The notes: a model not told the origin generated them from the letters alone. A stretch of 53,173 nt of DNA from DTU064 sp045588245 (GCA_045588245.1 JAZNDW010000025.1:1-53173); one strand, 5' to 3'. Positions 1-8,027 are shown, numbered from the stretch's first letter. Made by a program: numbers and translations.

Positions 1-140
1 ACTTATGTCTGAACCTACTTAAGCTTGGAGTCACACACGACTTATGCACGAAAAATTTTTTTGAAAAAACAGGGGGGCATACCCCCGGGGGCGCTGAGCC
101 GATTTGTTCTAAAGAGGATATTTCGGTTTGTTCGTTGATA

Positions 141-196
141 TTATAAAGCAAACTTATCTCCCTGCCGAAAACCATCGGCAGGGAGATTTTTCTGCA
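141..196 (+). terminator. Rho-independent terminator, first copy of the shared 3'-end module
   Basis: A 13-bp stem (156-168 with 175-187, core CTCCCTGCCGA/TCGGCAGGGAG) is followed by TTTTTCT. The stem is preceded by TTATAAAGCAAACTTATC, a phrase that recurs in front of terminators near 1177, 4704 and 5405. It presumably ends a transcript from a gene lying left of the window; bases 1-140 hold no recognisable coding sequence. Confidence 0.8.
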
Positions 197-201
197 TCCT
201 A

Positions 202-230
202 TTGAAAACTGTTCTGTTGTATGTTATATT
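202..230 (+). promoter_or_regulatory. Sigma-A type promoter, extended -10
   Basis: TTGAAA (202-207), 17-nt spacer, TATATT (225-230), with TG at 222-223 giving an extended -10. It lies about 40 nt before the first gene, which has a GGAGGAAA ribosome binding site. Confidence 0.6.
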
Positions 231-271
231 AAAAATGTTTAAATTATTATGCTTATTGGAGGAAATAGAGA

Positions 272-1084
272 ATGAGTCAAAAAGAGTTAGTTTTGTATTT
301 AGAGAATCTGAAAAATTTAGAAATACTAAAGCATAATGCTGTCTTACAACTGAACATGTATGACAATAGAATAGCCGAAGAAAGTAAAAAAATCAAAGAA
401 AAGGGATATTGCTTCGATACATCAACGATTGTATCGTTAATTGTATCAGTTGTTTTAATTTGTGGGGCAATTGGAGTACGCTATTATTCGTCTGTTTATT
501 CACAAGGGTCATATAACGGTTTTGTCCTTTTTTGTTTAAAATATATACTTCCTTATTTCTTAACTATCCTTGCTATTGTAATACCATCGGTATGTGGTGC
601 GTTCTCGGATTTTTTTCAAACAATTCGCTGGAAAATTGAAGCAAAAAAACACAACAAACATGTCAAGCAAATTAAAGCGCAAGTTATAAAAGAAATAGAA
701 AAAATCGGCAATCGAAAAGAGGAAATAAGAGTAGATATTATGGAAATTAATAAACTACTTGAAGAAGCATATTCCTTTAATTTAATTCCTCTGCAATTTA
801 GAGAGTTGCCATATATAATTTACATATATGATTATGTGTCAACATCTCAACAAACTTTAGAAAATGCATTGTTACACTCACATATAGAAAAAGCCGTAAA
901 ACAAATAACAGCTAAATTGGATGTTATTATTGCGCAAAACATGCAGGTAATAAGTTTGTTAAAATACAACCTTTTGGCAACCTATGCAAATACTGCACAG
1001 ATGATAACTTTGACAAATGATGTTAAATTAAATAATCATCTTGTTAGAGTTAACAACTTTTATATGCAATCCAAATTATTGTAA
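272..1084 (+). CDS. Hypothetical two-helix membrane protein with coiled-coil flanks
   Basis: 270 residues, not recognised as a named family. An N-terminal, charged, probably helical segment (about 1-45) is followed by two hydrophobic stretches (about 50-70 and 88-112) that look like transmembrane helices. After them comes a Lys/Glu-rich region (about 118-170) with coiled-coil character and a C-terminal helical domain. No catalytic motif is visible. Start ATG 272 is supported by GGAGGAAA a few bases upstream and by a promoter at 202-230. Codon use is strongly AT-rich, as in the other genes of the first 6 kb. The gene is a single transcription unit closed by the terminator at 1177. A membrane-associated structural or defence-accessory role is possible, but nothing in the sequence decides this. 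Confidence 0.75.
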   Translation: MSQKELVLYLENLKNLEILKHNAVLQLNMYDNRIAEESKKIKEKGYCFDTSTIVSLIVSVVLICGAIGVRYYSSVYSQGSYNGFVLFCLKYILPYFLTILAIVIPSVCGAFSDFFQTIRWKIEAKKHNKHVKQIKAQVIKEIEKIGNRKEEIRVDIMEINKLLEEAYSFNLIPLQFRELPYIIYIYDYVSTSQQTLENALLHSHIEKAVKQITAKLDVIIAQNMQVISLLKYNLLATYANTAQMITLTNDVKLNNHLVRVNNFYMQSKLL

Positions 1085-1110
1085 ATGAATGTAAGTTGTC
1101 ATTTCCCCCT

Positions 1111-1209
1111 TTTGCTATCAGCAGCACAGGCTGCTATTAAAGAATCTAAGTAATTAGGTTTATAAAGCAAAACTATCGCCCTGCTGTGAAAACGGCAGGG
1201 CGGATTTTT
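1111..1209 (+). terminator. Shared 3'-end module with terminator (second copy)
   Basis: The module starts with a small hairpin, AGCAGC-acag-GCTGCT (about 1120-1135), continues through AATCTAAGTAATTAGG and TATAAAGCAAAACTATC, and ends in a terminator stem CGCCCTGCTG/CGGCAGGGCG (1177-1186 with 1193-1202) plus TTTTT. About 60 nt upstream of the stem are nearly identical to the copy at 5341-5404. Confidence 0.8.
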
Positions 1210-1216
1210 GTAAATA

Positions 1217-1245
1217 TTGCAAACGAAACAAAAATATGCTATATT
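1217..1245 (+). promoter_or_regulatory. Sigma-A type promoter, extended -10
   Basis: TTGCAA (1217-1222), 17-nt spacer, TATATT (1240-1245) with TG at 1237-1238. It precedes the uracil-DNA-glycosylase-like gene, whose AGGAG ribosome binding site lies just before ATG 1279. Confidence 0.55.
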
Positions 1246-1278
1246 TTATATAACAGATAATAATAGGAGACATTTATT

Positions 1279-2049
1279 ATGCCATATTATTTCCCCTTTG
1301 GACAGGAATTATATCCATTGGTACAAGAAGATAAATCTCCAAAAAAAGTTTTTGTTTTAGGTGTATATGCAAGTGCAGTGCATGCACGATGGAAGAAAGA
1401 CGGAAAAGTTGTATGCCAGGCATTGGCTGTTGCAAGTGAACCTCGCATATTTTGGGACGGAAATCCGGAAGACGCAAAAAGAATTATCAATGCAGTTAAT
1501 ATTCCCAAAGCACTTGGCGTTTTAGAACCCGCAAGCAGGCAGTTAAACGGTCCCTCAGCAAAAGTTCTTGATGAGAACATTCTTGCACCGTTAGGATTTA
1601 CCCGTGAAGATGCTTGGCTATGCGATTGTCTTCCCGAAACCAGAATCAATCCAAGTCAAGCTAAAGCCATTCGTGAAAAATACAATCCGCTTATTGAAGA
1701 GTACGGATTGAACTCGGTTACAATACCAAATCGTCCTTCGGATTTCTGCGACCAAAGGCGCAGTGAAGAAATTACAGAAGAATTGATGCAATCGGAAGCA
1801 GAGTTGTTAGTGCTTTTAGGGGATATTCCTATCGCACAATATCTTAAAAAAGTCGCAGATGTTCCATATTCTACGCTTGGTGAGTATGTGGATTTATATG
1901 GTTACGGAAATCCTACTGAAGCGATTATTTACAAAAAAAATATAAAAGTGCTTCCGCTTGCACATCCCAGACAGATTGGTGCATTAGGTACCCACAGTGA
2001 AAGATGGACTCTGGCACATAAAGAATGGGAAAAGGAAGTGGGAGTTTAA
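1279..2049 (+). CDS. Uracil-DNA glycosylase-like superfamily protein
   Basis: 256 residues. The fold family is suggested by a glycine-containing loop near the N-terminus (VLGVYASAVHARW, residues 27-39), in the place of the UDG water-activating motif, and by a late LPLAHPRQ segment (about 224-231), resembling the HPS/HPR substrate loop of uracil-DNA glycosylases. The family includes enzymes that excise uracil from DNA and many uncharacterised relatives. This protein may therefore be a base-excision repair enzyme or a relative with another nucleic-acid substrate. It has no iron-sulfur cysteine cluster typical of family 4/5 enzymes. The start has a good AGGAG site. It is a monocistronic gene of AT-rich codon use, ending at the terminator near 2170. 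Confidence 0.6.
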   Translation: MPYYFPFGQELYPLVQEDKSPKKVFVLGVYASAVHARWKKDGKVVCQALAVASEPRIFWDGNPEDAKRIINAVNIPKALGVLEPASRQLNGPSAKVLDENILAPLGFTREDAWLCDCLPETRINPSQAKAIREKYNPLIEEYGLNSVTIPNRPSDFCDQRRSEEITEELMQSEAELLVLLGDIPIAQYLKKVADVPYSTLGEYVDLYGYGNPTEAIIYKKNIKVLPLAHPRQIGALGTHSERWTLAHKEWEKEVGV

Positions 2050-2169
2050 TTTCACTCTTTTGTGCATAGCAGCATAGGCTGCTATTAAGGGCTAATCCGA
2101 TCAGCTCGGTTTTTGTTTCGGACTAATGTCTGACAGCGTGTTTGGTACAAATTTAATTATTCTCAACGT

Positions 2170-2206
2170 CAACCCCCATCTTAACCGGTGGGGGTTGCTT
2201 TTTTTA
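2170..2206 (+). terminator. Rho-independent terminator
   Basis: Stem CAACCCCCA (2170-2178) pairs with TGGGGGTTG (2189-2197), followed by CTTTTTTTATA. It closes the glycosylase-like gene and does not belong to the CTGCCG/CGGCAG terminator family. Confidence 0.85.
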
Positions 2207-2391
2207 TATATGTACCCCCATATTTTCAAAATCTTTTTATCTCCAATACTTATGTCCATACCGTTAAAATTTGCTTTTGTTCGGATTCGACTTAAGTCTG
2301 ATCAAACAAAAGTAGGTGTTTTCCGCTTTGATTACCGGCACTTAACTTTTACTCGAAAACAGAAAAAATCGTGTTTTCAACAAAGTTGTGC

Positions 2392-2419
2392 TTGATTTAT
2401 ATTTTGAGTATGTTATAAT
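2392..2419 (+). promoter_or_regulatory. hppA promoter, extended -10
   Basis: TTGATT (2392-2397), 16-nt spacer, TATAAT (2414-2419) with TG at 2411-2412. It sits 44 nt before hppA, whose AAAGGAGA ribosome binding site starts near 2446. Confidence 0.65.
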
Positions 2420-2462
2420 TCAAATAGTGAAAATTGAAAATTTATAAAGGAGATTTTCAAAT

Positions 2463-4649
2463 ATGCAATTGTTAGTTATGCTTGTAGTGTTTGCGGCAGG
2501 GCTGGCATTGGCCTTTGCTGCATTCAATTTTTTCAAAGTGAAAAAATTGCCCGAAGGTACCGAAAAAATGAGCGAGATCGCAGCGGCAATCCGCACAGGT
2601 GCCAATGCCTTCATCTCTTATGAGTACCGTATTTTGTATCTGGTTGTGGCAATCGTAGCGGTGCTTATGGCCGTAGTGACAACCTGGCATGCAGCGGTGG
2701 CGTTGATCATTGGCTCCATTATGTCCGGCTGCGCGGGTTTTGTCGGCATGAAAATTGCTACATACGCCAACGTCCGCGTTTCTAACACAGCCCGCGAAAC
2801 GAACAGCATCGGAAAAACTGTTAAGGTTGCTTTCCGCGGAGGCTCGGTTATGGGCTTGTGCGTAGGCGGCTTTGCACTGTTGGGTCTTTTCCTTGTGTAC
2901 ATAATCTTCGGTATCGCTATGGATCAGATCACGATGACTGATGCAAGTTATACCAACCTCTTGGGCATGAAGTTTGTTCCCTTCACCATGACCCTGTCCG
3001 GATATGCTCTGGGCTGCTCCATCGTGGCTATGTTTAATCGCGTAGGCGGCGGTATTTACACCAAGGCTGCCGATATGGGCGCGGATCTGGTGGGCAAGAC
3101 CGAGGCACATATTCCCGAGGACGATCCCCGTAATCCCGCTACCATCGCGGACAATGTTGGAGATAATGTTGGAGATGTTGCCGGCTTGGGCTCTGACTTG
3201 TTGGAAAGCTTTGTAGGAGCAGTTGCTTCCGGCATTATTCTGACATATCACATGTTTATGCAGTCCTACGCTTTGGGAACCGGAATGACGGAAACGCTTC
3301 TGCGCAAATGTATTTTGTTCCCGCTGCTCTTTGTGTCTGTCGGTTTGATCGCTTGCTGCGTGGGCATCCTTTCTCTGCTGATGAAGAAGAAAATGTCTGA
3401 AAATCCCCACAAAGAACTGAACGGTGCTACTTATGTGGCAGCAGGTAGCACCATTGTGTTTGGATTTATAGCGGCGTTTCTCTTGTTCCGCGGTGAGGAT
3501 CCCACTGTTTTGAAGGACTCTCTGGGCTTTGCTGTTGGCAGTATTTCCCCCTGGATTGCTGCAACCGTCGGCATAGTATCCGGTGTAATCATCGGTATAC
3601 TGGCAGAGTATTACACCTCATCTGACTATAAACCTACGCAAAGACTCGCTCACGCTTCTGTAGAAGGCACGGCGCTGACCATCACTCAGGGTCTTGCTTT
3701 GGGTATGCGTTCCTGCATGGCTCCCTGCATCGTTTTGGGAGCAGGAATCGTTTTGAGCTATATGGTTTCCGGTATGTATGGCGTTTCTATGGCAGCACTT
3801 GGTATGCTTTCCTTTGTGGCGGCGACAGTTTCTGTAGATACCTACGGCCCAATTTCCGACAATGCCGGCGGCATCGCGGAGATGAGTGGCCTTGATCCCT
3901 CTGTCCGTAAGATTACGGATACATTGGATGCTGTTGGCAACACGACCGCTGCAATCGGCAAAGGCTTTGCCATCGGTTCCGGTGCGCTCGCTGCTTTGGC
4001 ATTGATGATTTCTTACCTCTACTCCTTTAACGAGGCGGGTACAGACCTGCTTTTGAATATGATGACACCTATGATTCTTGCCGGTGCGATTATCGGTGCA
4101 GCATTGCCCTTCCTGTTCTCCGGTATCCTTATCGACGCGGTGGCAAAGGCGGCGCGTAAGATGGTTGATGAGGTTCGCAGACAATTTAAGATGTATCCCG
4201 GTATTTTGGATGGAACGCAGACACCTGACTATAAGACCTGCATCAGCATCTCTTCCAAGGGTGCAATCGGTGAGATGAAATTACCCTCTTTGCTGGCGAT
4301 CGTTGTTCCTGTGGCTTGCGGCTTCCTGTTTGGACCCGAATTTGTGGGCGGACTGCTCATCGGCTCTACCTTGACTTCCATTATGTTAGCGATTTTCTGC
4401 GGCAATGCCGGCGGTGCTTGGGACAATGGCAAAAAGTATATTGAGGTCGGTGGAGTTGAAGGCTACGGTAAAGGCTCAGAAACCCATGACGCTGCCGTTG
4501 TGGGTGACACCGTAGGTGATCCGCTGAAGGATACGGTAGGCCCCTGCCTTGACATTTTCATCAAGATTATGTCAACAGTGTCCTTGGTGGCAGTGCCTGT
4601 ATTTGCCAAATTCAACTTGGTTGACATTCTTTCTAAGTTCTTTGGTTAA
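2463..4649 (+). CDS. hppA: Membrane-bound cation-translocating pyrophosphatase, K+-dependent type
   Basis: 728 residues, the usual length of the family. It hydrolyses cytoplasmic pyrophosphate and pumps H+ or Na+ across the membrane, recovering energy from biosynthesis. The pyrophosphate/Mg site is clear: GGGIYTKAADMGADLVGK (about 196-213), then EDDPRNPATIADNVGDNVGD and the late DNGKK and GDTVGDPLKDT segments. GNTTAAIGKG has Ala where K+-independent enzymes have Lys (GNTTKA), which places it in the K+-dependent subgroup. About 14-16 hydrophobic helices are visible. Pumped-ion choice (H+, Na+ or both) cannot be read with confidence. Start ATG 2463 has AAAGGAGA 10 nt upstream. Base composition is less AT-rich than its immediate neighbours. 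The gene is monocistronic. Confidence 0.97.
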   Translation: MQLLVMLVVFAAGLALAFAAFNFFKVKKLPEGTEKMSEIAAAIRTGANAFISYEYRILYLVVAIVAVLMAVVTTWHAAVALIIGSIMSGCAGFVGMKIATYANVRVSNTARETNSIGKTVKVAFRGGSVMGLCVGGFALLGLFLVYIIFGIAMDQITMTDASYTNLLGMKFVPFTMTLSGYALGCSIVAMFNRVGGGIYTKAADMGADLVGKTEAHIPEDDPRNPATIADNVGDNVGDVAGLGSDLLESFVGAVASGIILTYHMFMQSYALGTGMTETLLRKCILFPLLFVSVGLIACCVGILSLLMKKKMSENPHKELNGATYVAAGSTIVFGFIAAFLLFRGEDPTVLKDSLGFAVGSISPWIAATVGIVSGVIIGILAEYYTSSDYKPTQRLAHASVEGTALTITQGLALGMRSCMAPCIVLGAGIVLSYMVSGMYGVSMAALGMLSFVAATVSVDTYGPISDNAGGIAEMSGLDPSVRKITDTLDAVGNTTAAIGKGFAIGSGALAALALMISYLYSFNEAGTDLLLNMMTPMILAGAIIGAALPFLFSGILIDAVAKAARKMVDEVRRQFKMYPGILDGTQTPDYKTCISISSKGAIGEMKLPSLLAIVVPVACGFLFGPEFVGGLLIGSTLTSIMLAIFCGNAGGAWDNGKKYIEVGGVEGYGKGSETHDAAVVGDTVGDPLKDTVGPCLDIFIKIMSTVSLVAVPVFAKFNLVDILSKFFG

Positions 4650-4685
4650 TAATACCGCAGACAAACCATATTTCCTTTTGCTGTC

Positions 4686-4737
4686 CGCAATAAAGCAAAA
4701 TTTATCCCCCTGCCGATTATTCGGCAGGAGGATTTTC
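4686..4737 (+). terminator. hppA terminator, third copy of the TATAAAGCAAA-type module
   Basis: AATAAAGCAAAATTTATC precedes stem ATCCCCCTGCCGA (4704-4716) / TCGGCAGGAGGAT (4721-4733), with one C-A mismatch and a TTTT tail. The upstream AGCAGC/GCTGCT hairpin seen in two other copies is absent; only a TTTGCTGTCCGC stub remains. Confidence 0.8.
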
Positions 4738-4747
4738 ATATAACATA

Positions 4748-4777
4748 TTGTGTTTATGCCAAACACTATGATATAAT
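4748..4777 (+). promoter_or_regulatory. Sigma-A type promoter, extended -10
   Basis: TTGTGT (4748-4753), 18-nt spacer, TATAAT (4772-4777) with TG at 4769-4770. It drives the small membrane protein/YbjQ pair. The expected transcript start near 4784 leaves a very short leader. Confidence 0.6.
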
Positions 4778-4810
4778 AAATTATATAATAAATTGATGGT
4801 GGTGGGAAAG

Positions 4811-5035
4811 TTGAATTCTCATAAAAAGAAAATGATTGCCCCGATAATAATTACAGTCATTATGGTACTGTATTATGTTGCATACTTCGGATTTTTGATT
4901 TCTCTGCTTGATGGCTTTTGGAAATACGTTTTGGGTATAATACCGCTTGTGTTTGCGGGGATTATGATTTATGTTTGTATAGAAAGAATAAATGAAATAA
5001 AGGAAGGTGAAGAAGATGATATTAGTCAATACTGA
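4811..5035 (+). CDS. Small two-helix membrane protein, partner of YbjQ-type gene
   Basis: About 74 residues. A lysine-rich N-terminus (NSHKKKM) is followed by two hydrophobic helices and a short acidic tail. No domain is recognised. TTG 4811 is chosen because GGTGGTGGG stands 7 nt before it. ATG 4796, in the same frame, has no ribosome binding site and would lie only about 12 nt from the predicted transcript start. The last 20 nt overlap the start of the YbjQ-like gene, so the two are probably translationally coupled. A membrane anchor or partner for the YbjQ-like protein is a guess from this arrangement. Confidence 0.6.
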   Translation: MNSHKKKMIAPIIITVIMVLYYVAYFGFLISLLDGFWKYVLGIIPLVFAGIMIYVCIERINEIKEGEEDDISQY

Positions 5036-5330
5036 TTTTATCAGCGGAAAAGAACTGGAAACGCTGTCCCTTGTAAAAGGAAGTACGATCCAGTCCAAAA
5101 ACATCGGCAAAGACATAGCGCAGAGTTTCAAAACGCTTGTAGGCGGAGAGCTCAAAGCCTATAATGAAATGATGAACGAGGCACGCGCTCTTGCAACGAA
5201 AAGAATGGTTACAGAAGCCGAAGCTTTAGGCGCAGATGCGATTATAAATATTCGCTATGCTTCTTCTGCGATTATGCAGGGGGCTGCAGAGGTAATTGCG
5301 TACGGAACTGCTGTTAAGTTCGTTGAATAA
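5016..5330 (+). CDS. YbjQ/UPF0145 family protein (putative heavy-metal-binding domain)
   Basis: 104 residues, the usual length for YbjQ/UPF0145 proteins. Family members form a pentameric alpha/beta fold; the 'heavy-metal binding' label is by homology and the function is unknown. Visible family features are the early GKELETLSLVKGST strand-turn, the KNIGKDIAQSFKTLVGGE block, the helix with EARALATKRMVTEAEALGADAI, and the C-terminal EVIAYGTAVK strand. ATG 5016 is preferred because AGGAAGG lies 8 nt upstream; a GTG nine bases earlier is in frame but inside that site. It overlaps the upstream membrane-protein gene by 20 nt. It ends at the module and terminator at 5341-5436. Confidence 0.88.
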   Translation: MILVNTDFISGKELETLSLVKGSTIQSKNIGKDIAQSFKTLVGGELKAYNEMMNEARALATKRMVTEAEALGADAIINIRYASSAIMQGAAEVIAYGTAVKFVE

Positions 5331-5340
5331 TACCCCTCTT

Positions 5341-5436
5341 ATGCTGTCAGCAGCACAGGCTGCTATCAAAGGAATCTAAGCAATTATATTTATAAAGCAA
5401 AATTATCCGCCCGAAGAAATTCGGGCGGATTTTTTA
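5341..5436 (+). terminator. Shared 3'-end module with terminator (fourth copy)
   Basis: The sequence from TGCTGTCAGCAGCACAGGCT through AATCTAAGCAATTA and TATAAAGCAAAATTATC parallels 1114-1176 base for base with few differences. The terminator stem ATCCGCCCGA (5405-5414) / TCGGGCGGAT (5421-5430) with TTTTTT has a different sequence but the same position. It closes the YbjQ gene. Confidence 0.85.
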
Positions 5437-5442
5437 TATCTG

Positions 5443-5471
5443 TTGAAATATACGGGCAGAAATGATATGAT
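5443..5471 (+). promoter_or_regulatory. Sigma-A type promoter, extended -10
   Basis: TTGAAA (5443-5448), 17-nt spacer, TATGAT (5466-5471), TG at 5463-5464. It stands 35 nt before the CPBP protease gene. Confidence 0.6.
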
Positions 5472-5505
5472 TTATTTGACAGAATAAAAATAAAAGGCGG
5501 TTTTT

Positions 5506-6207
5506 ATGAATAAACTGTTTGAAAAGCACGAAACCTTGTTTTGTATTCTTCTGATAATAATATACGTTACAGTTAATTCGTTTTGCGTTCAAACCTTCGG
5601 AGATATAAGTTACATAGGCCTCGTTGTCAACACGGTCATGTCGGTATGCTTGATTGTAATAATCGTGGCTTTGAAAAGGACATCGTATTACGGTCTATCA
5701 AAGGTTGAAAACAGTAAAAAGTTTTTATATTTTATTCCGTTAGCCCTCATATTAACGGTTAACTTATGGAACGGCATCAACATTCGCAATTCCAAAACAG
5801 AAATACTGCTTTATATTTTAACCATGATCAATATCGGATTCATAGAGGAGATCATTTTCAGAGGATTTCTGTTCAAAATGATGGCAAAAAGCAACGTCAA
5901 CAGCGCTATCGTTGTGAGTGCGCTTACTTTCGGAATAGGACACGCTATCAATTTGTTGAACGGAGCAGAATTTATACCTACGGTATTACAAATATGTTAT
6001 GCCGTTTCAATCGGTTATTTGTTTGTTATTATTTTTCACAAAAGCAAATCACTTATCCCCTGTATAATAACGCATTCGCTGATGAATGCACTTTCTATAT
6101 TCAATATTGAAAACGATTTGTCTTTGTACGCGGCATCTGCATTTTTGATAATAGTTCCGCTTGTTTATGCATTCTATATAAACAGACAGTTTAAGCAACC
6201 GCTTTGA
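5506..6207 (+). CDS. CPBP family intramembrane glutamic endopeptidase
   Basis: 233 residues with about seven hydrophobic segments, typical of CAAX-protease/bacteriocin-processing (Abi/CPBP, Rce1-like) membrane peptidases. The three family motifs are present: EEIIFR (about 121-126, the catalytic Glu pair and Arg), FGIGH (about 145-149, His) and a final ITHSLMN (about 188-194, His). Members process prenylated or secreted peptides, protect against self-made bacteriocins or cleave regulatory proteins; no peptide precursor is visible beside this gene, so its substrate is unknown. The ATG start follows AAAAGGCGG. It is the last gene of the AT-rich left block and appears monocistronic. Confidence 0.92.
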   Translation: MNKLFEKHETLFCILLIIIYVTVNSFCVQTFGDISYIGLVVNTVMSVCLIVIIVALKRTSYYGLSKVENSKKFLYFIPLALILTVNLWNGINIRNSKTEILLYILTMINIGFIEEIIFRGFLFKMMAKSNVNSAIVVSALTFGIGHAINLLNGAEFIPTVLQICYAVSIGYLFVIIFHKSKSLIPCIITHSLMNALSIFNIENDLSLYAASAFLIIVPLVYAFYINRQFKQPL

Positions 6208-6329
6208 GTTTCTTTCGGATTCCCCCTCTTTTTTTTACTATACCCTTTTATTTTTCAGCAAAATATAGTATAATAGTAAAAGCTATGGCATCTGATTAAT
6301 ATTTACCGAAAAGAAAGGTACAAAATAAA

Positions 6330-7985
6330 ATGGCAGAATTAAAAAAACTTACAAATTTTGACGGTGTCAAGGGTCCTGTTCTCACGATCGTTATGGACGG
6401 TGTCGGCATCGCTCCCGCAGGCGCGGGCAACGCCGTTTCCGAAGCTTACACGCCTACGCTCGACGATCTTATGGCAAACTGCCCCACAGTTACACTCCGC
6501 GCACACGGCACCGCCGTCGGTCTTCCGTCCGACGACGACATGGGTAACTCCGAGGTCGGACACAACGCGCTCGGCTCCGGTCAGGTATTCGCACAGGGTG
6601 CAAAGCTCGTAACCCTCTCTATCGAATCCGAAAAGCTGTTCAATTCCGAAACATGGCGTAAGCTCGTCGGCAACGTTATCGAAAACGGCTCCACGCTCCA
6701 TTTCCTCGGACTTTTCTCCGACGGTAACGTACACTCCCACATAGATCACCTCAAGGCTATGATCGTACGCGCGAAGGCTGACGGCGTCAAGACCGTCCGC
6801 ATCCACACGCTCCTTGACGGACGCGACGTCGGCGAGACCTCTGCGCTTGAATACGTTATTCCCTTTGAGGCATTCCTCAGCGAGCTCCGCGACGACGCCT
6901 TTGACGTTAAGATCGCATCGGGCGGCGGCCGCATGAACATCACAATGGACAGATACGAGGCTAACTGGAGCATGGTTGAGCGCGGCTGGCATTGTCACGT
7001 TCTCGGTGAGGGCAGACAGTTCGCATCTGCACAGGAAGCTATCGAAACGTACAGAGCCGAAGCTCCCGTACTTGACCAGGATCTTCCCGCATTCGTTATC
7101 GCCGAGAACGGTACCCCCGTTGGCACCGTTAACGACGGCGACAGCGTTATTTTCTACAACTTCCGCGGCGACCGCGCTATTGAGATCTCAAAGACCTTCG
7201 AGGGCGGACCTGACTTTGACAAGTTCGACCGCGTAAGAGTTCCGAACGTTATTTACGCAGGCATGCTCGAATACGACGGCGACCTGCACATTCCGAAGAA
7301 CTATCTCGTTTCCCCGCCCGAGATCTCCAACACGATGGGCGAATATCTTGCGGCATCGGGCGTTCGTTCCTACGCTATTTCCGCAACACAGAAATACGGT
7401 CACGTGACATACTTCTGGAACGGTAACCGCTCGGGCAAATTCGACGACGAGCTTGAAACGTTCGTTGAGATCCCCTCCGACGTTATCCCCTTTGAACAGC
7501 GTCCGTGGATGAAGTGCGCCGAGATTACCGACGCCCTCATCGAAGCACTCCGCTCGGGCAAATACGACTACTATCGCGTGAACTTCCCGAACGGCGACAT
7601 GGTCGGTCACACGGGTAACTATGCGGCAACTCGCTGCAGCATGGAAGCACTTGATCTTCAGCTCAAGAGAATCCTTGACGTTGTTGACGAACTTGGCGGC
7701 GTAGCCGTTATCACAGCAGACCACGGCAACGCAGACGAAATGTACGAGCTCGACAAGAAGACGAAGGGTCCGAAGTACAACAAGGACGGCACTCCCAAGG
7801 CGAAGACCTCCCACACCCTCAACCGTGTACCTTGCATCATTTACGATCACAACTACTCCGACAAGTACACCGTTAAGGAAGACCGCGGCGAGTTCGGTCT
7901 TGCTAACGTGGCGGCGACTATGCTCACATTGATGGGCTACGAAGCTCCCTCCATGTGGTGTGAATCCGTAATCGAAGTAAAGTAA
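6330..7985 (+). CDS. gpmI: 2,3-bisphosphoglycerate-independent phosphoglycerate mutase
   Basis: 551 residues, slightly longer than the usual 510. It interconverts 3- and 2-phosphoglycerate in glycolysis and gluconeogenesis in the cytoplasm. The N-terminal alkaline-phosphatase-like metal site begins MDGVG and contains DDDMGNSEVGHNALGSGQ with the phosphorylated Ser. The central phosphotransferase domain has HSHIDHL and DGRDVGETSAL, and the C-terminal metal residues lie in NFPNGDMVGHTG, ITADHGNADEM and TSHTLNRVP. The start has GAAAGG upstream, and a TATAAT stands at 6269-6274 with a poor -35. Codon use is GC-richer and strongly biased, as for a highly expressed gene, in contrast to the block to its left. 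Confidence 0.97.
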   Translation: MAELKKLTNFDGVKGPVLTIVMDGVGIAPAGAGNAVSEAYTPTLDDLMANCPTVTLRAHGTAVGLPSDDDMGNSEVGHNALGSGQVFAQGAKLVTLSIESEKLFNSETWRKLVGNVIENGSTLHFLGLFSDGNVHSHIDHLKAMIVRAKADGVKTVRIHTLLDGRDVGETSALEYVIPFEAFLSELRDDAFDVKIASGGGRMNITMDRYEANWSMVERGWHCHVLGEGRQFASAQEAIETYRAEAPVLDQDLPAFVIAENGTPVGTVNDGDSVIFYNFRGDRAIEISKTFEGGPDFDKFDRVRVPNVIYAGMLEYDGDLHIPKNYLVSPPEISNTMGEYLAASGVRSYAISATQKYGHVTYFWNGNRSGKFDDELETFVEIPSDVIPFEQRPWMKCAEITDALIEALRSGKYDYYRVNFPNGDMVGHTGNYAATRCSMEALDLQLKRILDVVDELGGVAVITADHGNADEMYELDKKTKGPKYNKDGTPKAKTSHTLNRVPCIIYDHNYSDKYTVKEDRGEFGLANVAATMLTLMGYEAPSMWCESVIEVK

Positions 7986-7995
7986 AAAACAAAGA

Positions 7996-8027
7996 TCAAG
8001 GGGAAACCTATCGAGGTTTCCCCTTGA
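7996..8027 (+). terminator. Long hairpin after gpmI
   Basis: A perfect 14-bp stem (7996-8009 with 8014-8027, TCAAGGGGAAACCT/AGGTTTCCCCTTGA) with loop ATCG. There is no T-tract, so it may attenuate or stabilise the message rather than terminate fully before the Nudix gene. Confidence 0.6.

Larger units (their letters stand above)
2050..2462. other. Gene-free spacer with hairpin remnant, terminator and short repeats
   Basis: This 413-bp gap has no convincing gene. It contains an orphan copy of the AGCAGC/GCTGCT hairpin (about 2068-2083), lacking the TATAAAGCAAA half of the module. It also has the terminator at 2170-2206, and two similar short sequences, TTTTGTTTCGGACTAATGTC (2111-2130) and TTTTGTTCGGATTCGACTTA (2275-2294), each followed by TCTGA or GTCTGA. 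A related ACTTATGTCTGA stands at the left window edge. The hppA promoter lies at its right end. Confidence 0.6.

Noticed and set aside
2126..2395. 89-codon + strand frame between the glycosylase-like gene and hppA
   Set aside because: It runs through the terminator at 2170-2206, has no ribosome binding site and its translation has no domain-like pattern.
2472..3410. 312-codon - strand frame opposite hppA
   Set aside because: Shadow of a highly conserved gene; His/Gln-rich composition typical of antisense frames.
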